Origin: an uncultured Bacilli bacterium
Lineage (GTDB): Bacteria; Bacillota_I; Bacilli_A; RF39; UBA660
Length of the DNA stretch: 13,825 bases
Reading direction: 5' to 3'
Assembly (NCBI GenBank): GCA_934101745.1
Contig: CAKOSD010000014.1
Location: forward strand, 1 to 13,825
In this document: positions 1 to 6,361 of the stretch, piece after piece
Layout: every line of letters starts with the position of its first letter
How positions within the stretch are numbered: the stretch's first letter is position 1
Position numbers and translations under genes: made by a program
The notes under the pieces: model-generated
Database searches by the model: none
What the model was told of the DNA's origin: nothing
Seen by the model: only the letters and a program-made list of their open reading frames with translations

Positions 1-1
1 G

Positions 2-145
2 CATACTGTTAATGGTAATGAAGAAGTAGTTTTAAATATCTCTTACGAACTTAAAAGTAATATGAAAAAACCACTGGCTATATATTACGGAGAAGTATAC
101 GAAGATAAAACAGATGGAAATTCTTATTACTTCTATATCAAATAA
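2..145 (+). CDS. 3' end of an unrecognised protein gene (partial)
   Basis: An open frame enters from the left edge and runs 47 codons to a TAA at 143-145. The peptide is hydrophilic and rich in Tyr, Asn, Lys and Glu. It ends in an alternating aromatic stretch (…NSYYFYIK), which looks like the last strands of a beta-rich domain. There is no recognisable motif and I assign no function. An intrinsic terminator follows 23 bases after the stop, which supports this as a genuine gene end. The start lies outside the window. Confidence 0.6.
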   Translation, partial: HTVNGNEEVVLNISYELKSNMKKPLAIYYGEVYEDKTDGNSYYFYIK

Positions 146-168
146 GATTAATTATCAAAAATATGAAT

Positions 169-194
169 AAGATTACCAAAAAGTAATCTTTTTT
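169..194 (+). terminator. Intrinsic terminator of the left-edge gene
   Basis: A perfect 8-bp stem (AAGATTAC at 169-176 with GTAATCTT at 183-190) has a 6-nt loop. The T-run starts inside the 3' arm and extends to 194. Confidence 0.8.
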
Positions 195-217
195 ATTATT
201 TGGAGGCGGAATTATTC

Positions 218-245
218 TAGACTTTTAAAATATTTGTGATATATT
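218..245 (+). promoter_or_regulatory. Putative sigma-A promoter for the DIP1984-like gene
   Basis: A -35-like TAGACT (218-223) is followed after 16 bp by TATATT (240-245). The -10 is preceded by TGA, giving an extended -10. The predicted start is near 252, only about 20 nt before the ATG and just ahead of the Shine-Dalgarno GAAAGGA (255-261). Confidence 0.5.
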
Positions 246-270
246 TAGAATAAATGAAAGGAATTTATAT

Positions 271-771
271 ATGAGGCTAAATCTTACTACTTTAATGAAT
301 AAAATTAACGAAGAGGAAAATAACGTTAATACTTTAATGGCAAATATTAGATTACATCTTTTTAGTACTTCGATTAAGGAACTTGATGGCAAAGAGACAA
401 TATTAGAAGATTATAAAGATGATTTAACTGTTGAGTTAAAAAATTTAAAAGACACTTATGCTTTTCTTACTAAACTTAAGAGAATCCAGTTTGAGAAGAA
501 TAACTCTTATAAATTAGAAGATGGCAGGACTATTCAACAGGCTATTTCAGATAACAATTATCTTAGAAAGTTAAAAAATTTTTATAGTTCAATTGTTAAT
601 AATAGATCAACCAAAACCAGAGTTACAGAAGTTAATAATTCTTACTTTGAGTGCCATAATTTAAACTATGATATTAAAGAGTTGCAAGAAGAAATAGATA
701 AAATCACCAAGAATATTGAGGCTACTGATTTTGAAATATCTAAATTAAATTCAATAGAATTTGAAGTTTAG
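271..771 (+). CDS. DIP1984/septicolysin-like coiled-coil protein
   Basis: This 166-residue, almost wholly helical cytoplasmic protein has no signal peptide and no membrane segment. Heptad-like helices cover about residues 5-70 and 130-160. The central LEDGRTIQQAISDNNYLRKL stretch (from residue 82) and the later pattern …R.TEVNNSY…LQ.EID.I.K.I.ATDFEI resemble the DIP1984 (septicolysin, DUF6847) family. In that family a 'DGRT/LxxALxxRDxL' stretch and a 'lqkqvDxlskelRelDxxIQxxN' tail are typical, and the usual length is about 150-160 residues. The biochemical role of the family is poorly defined and the septicolysin name is historical. The start is fixed by GAAAGGA 9 nt upstream. The gene stands alone, with its own promoter and terminator. 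The family call is from remembered sequence pattern, so moderate confidence. Confidence 0.6.
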   Translation: MRLNLTTLMNKINEEENNVNTLMANIRLHLFSTSIKELDGKETILEDYKDDLTVELKNLKDTYAFLTKLKRIQFEKNNSYKLEDGRTIQQAISDNNYLRKLKNFYSSIVNNRSTKTRVTEVNNSYFECHNLNYDIKELQEEIDKITKNIEATDFEISKLNSIEFEV

Positions 772-783
772 TTTTAGGGTCTT

Positions 784-836
784 AAGGCTACTTAAGTTAA
801 ATTAAAATATTTATTTTAAGCCCTAGCCTTGTTTTT
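784..836 (+). terminator. Intrinsic terminator after the DIP1984-like gene
   Basis: A long hairpin forms from AAGGCTACTTAA (784-795) and TTAAG-CCC-TAGCCTT (816-830). The stem is 12 bp, interrupted by a CCC bulge, with a further AT-rich pairing possible in the loop. It is followed by GTTTTT (831-836). It begins 12 bases after the stop codon. Confidence 0.75.
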
Positions 837-995
837 CCTATTTTTTTTAAGTAATCGAGATTTATAATTATAATTTACGATTTATAACTATTAACAACTG
901 TTTATAATAATTTAACTCTTATAATTTAATTCCTATTAAAAGGATAAAAAATAATTTAGTGGATATTTTGTTATATAAATAGGAAAAACATTGAA

Positions 996-1030
996 AAGAA
1001 CCATTTAAGCAAATTGCTTAAATGGTTCTT
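996..1030. terminator. Bidirectional terminator between convergent units
   Basis: A 17-bp perfect inverted repeat (996-1012 and 1014-1030, separated by one base) has a T-run on the plus side (1029-1037, TTTATTTTT-like). On the minus side a TTTT run follows the arm. It lies 6 bp beyond the lepB stop codon and terminates lepB transcription. It also backs up any read-through from the left. Confidence 0.85.
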
Positions 1031-1035
1031 TATTT

Positions 1036-1512
1036 TTAAGATACTTTTCCAAATTTAGTAAAGGGAAAAAGGCGAAAATTGGCGATGCCGTTAATATCAC
1101 TTTTTTGGACTGCTCCAAAGTAACGACTATCAAGAGAGTCTTCGCGGTTATCCCCAATTAAGAAATATTCATCGGCTCCCAGAACAACTTGAGGAAAATC
1201 AAATGATGTTCCATAACCATAACTTGATATTTCTTCGTTATTAACATAAATAGTACCACTTACACATTTGATTTTATCGCCAGGGATTCCCATAACTCGT
1301 TTAATTAATTTATCGCCATTATGGTTGGCAACCACAATATCATAACGATTTATTTTATCCGTTCTTCTTAAGATTAAAACATCATTGGTATGTAAGGTCT
1401 CTTGCATAGAAGGGCCATTTACTATTACAGGAGTAGCAATATAGGTTCTAAATAAAATTACTACTATAAATATTATAATATAGGGTAATATTTCTTTTAA
1501 TTTTTCTTTCAT
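1036..1512 (-). CDS. lepB: Type I signal peptidase
   Basis: This membrane-bound serine/lysine protease removes signal peptides from exported proteins at the outer face of the membrane. The single N-terminal membrane segment spans about residues 9-22. Catalytic Ser35 lies in NGPSMQ, Lys71 in KLIKRVMGIPGD, and the conserved GDNR…DSRYFG box at about 120-133. It is short, like Gram-positive Sip enzymes. The ATG at 1512 is preferred because AAGTGAT lies 4 nt before it; the same arrangement precedes lysS. A GTG nine bases earlier (1521) is in frame and would be nearly leaderless given the promoter. It forms its own unit between the tagO terminator and the two-sided terminator. Likely substrates encoded nearby are the SH3/GH73/dockerin and cadherin-like proteins, both of which carry signal peptides. 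Confidence 0.95.
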   Translation of the reverse strand: MKEKLKEILPYIIIFIVVILFRTYIATPVIVNGPSMQETLHTNDVLILRRTDKINRYDIVVANHNGDKLIKRVMGIPGDKIKCVSGTIYVNNEEISSYGYGTSFDFPQVVLGADEYFLIGDNREDSLDSRYFGAVQKSDINGIANFRLFPFTKFGKVS

Positions 1513-1528
1513 ATCTATCACTTAGAAG

Positions 1529-1538
1529 ATTATATCAC
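1529..1538 (-). promoter_or_regulatory. Extended -10 promoter of lepB
   Basis: On the minus strand TGA-TATAAT (TATAAT at 1534-1529) has no good -35, as expected of extended -10 promoters. Initiation about 7 nt downstream (near 1522) would give only about a 10-nt leader before the ATG at 1512. It lies just beyond the tagO terminator. Confidence 0.55.
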
Positions 1539-1543
1539 AAACC

Positions 1544-1576
1544 AAAAAGAAAAACTCCACTTGAAGTAGAAGTTTA
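1544..1576 (-). terminator. Terminator of the envelope operon, overlapping the tagO stop
   Basis: On the minus strand AAACTtCTAC pairs with GTGGAGTTT across a TTCAA loop. There is one bulged T and one G-U pair. TTTTTCTTTTT follows. The 5' arm starts inside the TAA stop codon of tagO (1574-1576). Confidence 0.7.
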
Positions 1577-2716
1577 CCGTTTTTTTCGAGATTTTTTTTG
1601 TTTACTTTTTTCCCTCATAATTTTTTGGGCATTTAAAACACTTTGTTTTATATCGTTTAATTCTTTTTCTTTCGTCTTTTTATGTTTAAATAAGATATCA
1701 GTTTTCATAACTATAAATAATAATATTAGCATTAAAATAATGTAAATAGTCATAGCCAGTTTTTGGTCCCCTAAAACAAAAAAGATAGAAACTGCACTAA
1801 ACATAATTGTAATACTATAAATTATTAAAATAGAAGTACGAGGAGAAAATTTAAGTTTTAATAACTGGTGATGCAAATGATCATGGTCAGGAGTAAAGAT
1901 TCCTTTATGGGAAATAGCCCTTCTTAAGATAGCAAAAAGAGTATCAAAAATAGGAATAGCCATAATTAAAACAGGAATAACAATACTAGTTAAAGTCGTG
2001 GCTTTAAATCCTAAAAGGGCAATAACTCCAACGATAAAACCTAAAAAGTCACTACCACAATTGCCCATGTAAGTTTTGGCGGGTGGAAAATTATAAACAA
2101 GAAAACCGGATGTGGCTCCAAACATAATAAGGGCTAAAATGACATCTAAGCCTTCCATCTGTGTAAACACTAAACCAATTATGGCAATAGTAGCAAAATA
2201 GATAGAACAGATACCCCCGGCTAAGCCATCTAACCCATCAATTAAATTTACCATATTAATGAAGGCTATTAAGAAAATAATGGTAATAAAATAATTTAAA
2301 GGATAAGGAAATGTTAAATTAAGTCCTAAAATAGAAACGTTATTTAAAACCAAGCCTCCATAAACTGATACCGTAAACGCGGCTATAAAATGCGTTAATA
2401 ATTGATATTTGGCTTTGACTGGATTAATTGAATCAACAAACCCGACTAAAACCAGTAGAAAAGAGGCCATAAGAATGGATAACATCATGGTACTTTCTCT
2501 AGCAAAGAGCATATATCCCACCATAAATGATAGGAAAATAGCAATACCTCCTAACCGGGGCATCGGTTTTTTTTGAAATTTTCTAATACCATCCGGATAA
2601 TCCATGGCTCTGACATGAATAGCCACCTTCATCGTAACCGGTATTAAAATAACACTACAAATAAATGTTATTAGTATAATTAAGAATACATTGTGTCCAT
2701 TAACAATAACTTCCAT
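1574..2716 (-). CDS. tagO: TagO/WecA-like undecaprenyl-phosphate sugar-1-phosphate transferase
   Basis: A polytopic membrane protein (380 aa, about 10-11 hydrophobic segments) of the glycosyltransferase 4/MraY superfamily. This family transfers a sugar-1-phosphate, usually GlcNAc-1-P, from a UDP-sugar to undecaprenyl phosphate to start teichoic acid or other envelope glycan synthesis. Family landmarks in order: PMPRLGG (51-57), the loop GFVDS (92-96), NLIDGLDGLAGG (157-168, Asp160/Asp163), MGNCGSDFLGF (217-227), and the HDHLHHQLL box following TPD. Two acidic positions differ from the usual pattern. The second Asp of the DD pair is Ser96, and the Asp of GDxGS is Asn219. The C-terminal 40 residues form a very basic cytoplasmic tail. 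Its Shine-Dalgarno AGGGGGA (2720-2726) overlaps the stop of the preceding gene, so translation is probably coupled. It is the last gene of a three-gene operon. Confidence 0.85.
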   Translation of the reverse strand: MEVIVNGHNVFLIILITFICSVILIPVTMKVAIHVRAMDYPDGIRKFQKKPMPRLGGIAIFLSFMVGYMLFARESTMMLSILMASFLLVLVGFVDSINPVKAKYQLLTHFIAAFTVSVYGGLVLNNVSILGLNLTFPYPLNYFITIIFLIAFINMVNLIDGLDGLAGGICSIYFATIAIIGLVFTQMEGLDVILALIMFGATSGFLVYNFPPAKTYMGNCGSDFLGFIVGVIALLGFKATTLTSIVIPVLIMAIPIFDTLFAILRRAISHKGIFTPDHDHLHHQLLKLKFSPRTSILIIYSITIMFSAVSIFFVLGDQKLAMTIYIILMLILLFIVMKTDILFKHKKTKEKELNDIKQSVLNAQKIMREKSKQKKSRKKR

Positions 2717-2724
2717 AAATCCCC

Positions 2725-4164
2725 CTAGTCTTTTAAGATATTATACTCGGTATCTTCATTAATATCATTTTCTAATTTATTAGAATCATCTAACTTATTT
2801 AAGTTAATATTACTAGTTTCCCCATTTATTCCTTTTTTATTTCTTTTTTTGTGTTTATTATTATAATATATTTTTTTGATTTTCTCAATTTCTTTATCTT
2901 TATGTTTTATTTTTTCTTCTAAAACAAGAGTTAATTTACGGGCTTTACGATTTTTACTAGAAATAATCATTATTATTATTAAACTTAATAAAATTATAGC
3001 TCCTGATGATGCTAAGACATATAGAAAGAACATATAATCTTGGGATAAAGAGTTATATAAATCGCTGTCAAATAAAATATAAGTATTATCCTTTTGATTA
3101 TAAAGATAAGTATGAACAGTATTATCTTCTAAATTACGTCCTTCAAAGACATAGTAATCATTGGCTACTTTCTTATATTGATAGGCTTTTATTTTATTGT
3201 CATTAATAGTTAGTTCTTTTTCTATGTATCCTTTTAAATTTAAAGAATTATTAGTAGGTAAGATAATTAGGTTATCACTTACTAATTCATAATATTTAGA
3301 ATATTTATTATCTTCATAAATAAAGAAATTAGTAATACCTAAACTATTTTTTAAGGCTACTAAGGTTATATTAGTGTTTTCATTAACAAAGCAAGGTACT
3401 GTTTCATCTGAAATACTACAAGTAGTTTCACTATACAACGAAGGAATTTCCAAATTGCGAGAAGTTTTTAAAATAGTATATTCTTCGTTATTAACATTTA
3501 CTTTTATTGGATTTTCATCGGTAACAGAAACGTTTATGGTATAAGTTCTTAAATCACCATTTTGAGCCTTGACATCTATTTTAAATTTATTTTCGCCATC
3601 AGTTACATCAAATTCACCGGTGCCACTAACAGTCGAAGTGGCATCTTTTTTAACGGCACTAATATTTATTTTCGTGGTGTTAGGAGGAACAACAACTGAA
3701 TATTCTAGAATTTCACTATCAAATACCGGAGATAATTCATAACCATCAACTTTCAAACTACTTAAAGTATTAATTTTAGAATCAGGGGCTTTTTCTTTAA
3801 CGGTTACTGTTTTATTACCACTTAAGTTAATGGTATTACCAGCCTCATCAGTAACATTACCTTCTAATTGGAAGTTAATTACACCGGTTGAACTGGCTTT
3901 ACAAGTGGTGGAGAAGGTTTTGGTCGTATTTTTGGCATCGCCGGTGGCATCAGCCCATTTTTGAGTACAGCCGTTTGTATTTCCAGAACTTGAAATTTTA
4001 ATTTGCCAACTGGCAGCACCACTTACCGTTACGGAAGCGGTTACTTTATTACCATTAGTAATATTACCACTAGAAACTTTAAAGTTATAAGATGGAGCTG
4101 CATAAGTTGTTGTTATGCCTAAACTAAGTAATGCTAGAGTATATAATAAATGTTTTTTCTTCAT
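2725..4164 (-). CDS. Membrane-anchored cadherin-like beta-sandwich surface protein
   Basis: This 479-residue exported protein starts with a signal peptide (1-22, cleavage probably after TYA). A beta-rich domain follows at 25-125 with Cys66 and Cys88, a possible disulfide. Residues 131-216 fit the Cadherin-like beta-sandwich family (INTLSSLKVDG…LSPVFDSE.LEYSVVVP… DGENKFKIDVKAQNGD…TYTINV). An unrecognised extracellular part runs 217-376. A membrane helix lies at 377-401, then a basic/coiled cytoplasmic tail of 78 residues. It is a single-span protein with the N-terminus outside. No catalytic motif is visible. The role is inferred to be structural or in surface-protein display. The start is supported by GAAAGGA 6 nt upstream. 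It sits 40 bp after the glucosaminidase gene with no terminator between, and 8 bp before tagO. Confidence 0.8.
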   Translation of the reverse strand: MKKKHLLYTLALLSLGITTTYAAPSYNFKVSSGNITNGNKVTASVTVSGAASWQIKISSSGNTNGCTQKWADATGDAKNTTKTFSTTCKASSTGVINFQLEGNVTDEAGNTINLSGNKTVTVKEKAPDSKINTLSSLKVDGYELSPVFDSEILEYSVVVPPNTTKINISAVKKDATSTVSGTGEFDVTDGENKFKIDVKAQNGDLRTYTINVSVTDENPIKVNVNNEEYTILKTSRNLEIPSLYSETTCSISDETVPCFVNENTNITLVALKNSLGITNFFIYEDNKYSKYYELVSDNLIILPTNNSLNLKGYIEKELTINDNKIKAYQYKKVANDYYVFEGRNLEDNTVHTYLYNQKDNTYILFDSDLYNSLSQDYMFFLYVLASSGAIILLSLIIIMIISSKNRKARKLTLVLEEKIKHKDKEIEKIKKIYYNNKHKKRNKKGINGETSNINLNKLDDSNKLENDINEDTEYNILKD

Positions 4165-4204
4165 ATTAAATCCTTTCTTTAACTAATTATTATTTAACTT
4201 ATTT

Positions 4205-6016
4205 TTATAATTGATTAATATTGGTTTGACCTAATAAGTATTGTCTTAATTTCAGAAGATCAGCCGAGTTAATTATTCCATCACTGGTTAAATCAGCGGC
4301 TTCTTTGTAAGCACCACTTAAGTCTTTGGTACTTAATAAGTATTGACGCAAACGAAGTAAATCAGCCGAATTAACAAGACCATCGCCGGTTAAATCGCCA
4401 TAAACAATTGCTGTATAACTTTTACCGTCATTAAATGTTATTTTGGTTCCTGTAGCAATCAAGTTATCACTACTATAAATTACGCTTAATTCTTTAGCCT
4501 TAAGACTACTAATCGTACTACCAATATTAAAGCCTTTTAAGTAATTACCGTATTCTTTTAAACCTAAGTTATCAATGATTGTCTTACTACTTGGTACTAC
4601 TGTGATGTCATCACTACCAGTATTACCATTATTATTGTTATTATTATCATCTGGTTCCGGAGTTGGAGCGATATAATCTCCACAAATCATACAGTAATAT
4701 CCAGTAGCATAGATTAAGCCAGGATAAACACCGGTTGTGGCCCCGATATTAAAGAAGTTATAGATACCTTGGTATTCATTACCATTATAAGTAAATCTTT
4801 CGCCGGTACTAGCAATACTACCATTTACCCCTAATTCTTGACGAGCAAGAGAGGCTAAATAAAGGGGTGACATATCATAAGTTTTACCGGCTTCAACAAA
4901 GATACTTTTATAACTTTGTTTATCTAAAATACTATCTTTTTTCATAAAAGTATTATTTAAGACACCTTGGACTAATTCTTCTGTATACTTTTCATCATAA
5001 TTTAAAGATTCAAATTGAAAAATATATTTTTCTGTTAAGAAGTTACGAGGATCCATATAATAAGCAGTTGCCGAAGTTGTTGGAACATACCATCTACTTC
5101 CTTCGACTAGTTTCATACTCTTATCATAATAATTAGACATATCTATAGCACCGGCTAATTTTTCTTTATTAACAGCATAGGAAAAATCTTCGCCAGTTTG
5201 CATTCCTTTAAATTGCCAAGTTGGATGAATAGTATGTAAATATCTTAGAATGCGTTTATAACTTTCTGAAAAACCTTCGTTATTTAAAGTCTCTTCAAAA
5301 GTTTGGTCAGTAACTTCATCTTGATAAGGAATATTATCAACTAAGTTATTAATTTGTCTATTAGGAGTTTCATCATAGCCAATATATCTATCATATCTAT
5401 CAGCCATATTATTAAATATCGGAATACTAAAGATAAAATCTAACTCTAAAAGTCCTTGCTTTTTATAGGCGTTATAGGTTGTTACAGACTCACTTGATGG
5501 AGCAGCAATATTGGTTTGATATTGATGGTTATATAAAGCACTTTCGGCTTTTGGGTTAACATTAAATTTTTTTAAGTAAGAAGTATATTGACCTCGTGAA
5601 ATATAGCCACTTCCTATCCATTTGGCCCCACCCATTATGGCTTTTTTAGGGGTATTCCATGGTCTACCATATTGTTCATCTTCAATATTACCGGCTAAAT
5701 AAGCCGAGCAAATATATCCTTTGGTATCGTTATAGATTATTTGTTTCCACCCTTTTTTACAGTTACTGGTGCTAACGATATCATCACTAACTACGGTTAC
5801 TTCGCTACCCTCATCAATACTCATAATAATATTGATATTACCATCGACGGTATTAGCATTGGTATTAGGTTCCCGTCTAAAATTAACATCTCCTGTAGTA
5901 TAGGCTTTATAATTAGTTTTGGCACTAACTCTACTAAGTCCGCCCCCAAAATAATTTGTAAGAATTCCGACTATTAAAATGCCCCTTACTACTTTTCCCA
6001 TTTTATCCTTTTGCAA
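4205..6016 (-). CDS. Exported SH3 / permuted GH73 N-acetylglucosaminidase / dockerin protein
   Basis: A 603-aa secreted peptidoglycan hydrolase (endo-beta-N-acetylglucosaminidase, GH73 type). Signal peptide 1-32 (…RVSA|K). Bacterial SH3 domain about 37-110 with Cys86/Cys103. Residues 116-205 (YGRPWNTPKKAIMGGAKWIG…YI.RGQ.T.YL.KFNV…HQYQTNI.AP) match the C-terminal part of clostridial/LytD-type glucosaminidase domains. Residues 248-437 (SYKRILRYLHTIHPTWQFK…YMDPRNFL…FQFE…SPLYLASLARQELG…YNFFNIGA…GLIYA) match the N-terminal catalytic part, with presumed catalytic Glu394. This order is reversed from the family. Next come a CxxC (442-445), an Asn-rich linker (452-470), an unnamed domain, and a two-repeat dockerin (540-596; DLTGDGLVNSADLL and DLTSDGIINSADLL). 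The start used is TTG, with AGGTGA 6 nt upstream. An in-frame ATG five codons later (6001) has AAGGA in front and is a real alternative. Confidence 0.88.
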   Translation of the reverse strand: MQKDKMGKVVRGILIVGILTNYFGGGLSRVSAKTNYKAYTTGDVNFRREPNTNANTVDGNINIIMSIDEGSEVTVVSDDIVSTSNCKKGWKQIIYNDTKGYICSAYLAGNIEDEQYGRPWNTPKKAIMGGAKWIGSGYISRGQYTSYLKKFNVNPKAESALYNHQYQTNIAAPSSESVTTYNAYKKQGLLELDFIFSIPIFNNMADRYDRYIGYDETPNRQINNLVDNIPYQDEVTDQTFEETLNNEGFSESYKRILRYLHTIHPTWQFKGMQTGEDFSYAVNKEKLAGAIDMSNYYDKSMKLVEGSRWYVPTTSATAYYMDPRNFLTEKYIFQFESLNYDEKYTEELVQGVLNNTFMKKDSILDKQSYKSIFVEAGKTYDMSPLYLASLARQELGVNGSIASTGERFTYNGNEYQGIYNFFNIGATTGVYPGLIYATGYYCMICGDYIAPTPEPDDNNNNNNGNTGSDDITVVPSSKTIIDNLGLKEYGNYLKGFNIGSTISSLKAKELSVIYSSDNLIATGTKITFNDGKSYTAIVYGDLTGDGLVNSADLLRLRQYLLSTKDLSGAYKEAADLTSDGIINSADLLKLRQYLLGQTNINQL

Positions 6017-6043
6017 AGTTAATCACCTACTTTTATCTTCTTA

Positions 6044-6072
6044 ATTATAGCAAAATATTCTATTTTTTTAAA
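6044..6072 (-). promoter_or_regulatory. Promoter of the glucosaminidase-cadherin-tagO operon
   Basis: On the minus strand TTTAAA (6072-6067) is followed after 17 bp by TATAAT (6049-6044), with TGC before it making an extended -10. The predicted start near 6037 leaves about a 20-nt leader containing AGGTGAT. Confidence 0.65.
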
Positions 6073-6129
6073 TAGTTATAGTTTTTTTAATGTAAAGCAA
6101 TAGACAAGAATAATTAGTCCACAGAAAAA

Positions 6130-6168
6130 ACACCTATTATTATATTTTTCATATAATAAATTAGGTGT
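6130..6168 (-). terminator. Terminator of the spoVID-ysxE unit
   Basis: A 16-bp stem pairs ACACCTA+TTATTATAT (6130-6145) with ATATAATAA+TAGGTGT (6151-6168), with a 2-nt bulge at 6160-6161 and a 5-nt loop. On the minus strand it ends in TTTTTT. It lies about 150 bp after the ysxE stop, leaving a long 3' untranslated part opposite the small ORF at 6176-6361. Confidence 0.75.
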
Positions 6169-6175
6169 TAAATAT

Positions 6176-6361
6176 ATGTGTAATAATCGACCAAGAATCC
6201 CCAATTTTTTTACTATCCTGGCTATAATTGGACTTTCAGTTCTTATTTTTTATCAAACTTTAATTACTCTTATTTTACCCTTAAGATTTAATATTTTTAT
6301 TCTTTTAATTGAAGTTTCAATTCTCTTCTTTCTCCTTTTTAGAATAATATGGCCTTATTAA
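6176..6361 (+). CDS. Possible small two-span membrane protein (61 aa)
   Basis: An ATG frame of 61 codons encodes a basic start (MCNNRPRIPN) and then two strongly hydrophobic stretches, about residues 11-35 and 38-57. This fits a small inner-membrane protein with the positive end inside. AGGTG (6163-6167) is 8 nt before the ATG, but it lies within the 3' arm of the hairpin at 6130-6168. Its last 45 bp overlap the 3' end of ysxE on the other strand. No convincing promoter is seen; AATAAT at 6109-6114 is weak. I recognise no family. Random AT-rich antisense DNA can look hydrophobic, so this is uncertain. It does fill an otherwise unexplained 150-bp space. Confidence 0.35.
   Translation: MCNNRPRIPNFFTILAIIGLSVLIFYQTLITLILPLRFNIFILLIEVSILFFLLFRIIWPY

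Noticed and set aside
271..771. Reading the DIP1984-like protein as an SMC/phage coiled-coil fragment
   Set aside because: It has its own promoter, Shine-Dalgarno and terminator, has the family length and carries the DGRT-containing centre; there is no ATPase or phage context.
3006..3206. Plus-strand frame of 66 codons
   Set aside because: It is antisense to the cadherin-like gene, which has a signal peptide, domains and a ribosome site; the plus frame has none.
4609..4660. Trinucleotide-like repeat (ATTATT…) inside the glucosaminidase gene
   Set aside because: It is simply the codons for the Asn-rich linker at residues 452-470.
5741..5977. Plus-strand frame of 78 codons
   Set aside because: It is antisense to the SH3 part of the glucosaminidase, a clearly real coding region.
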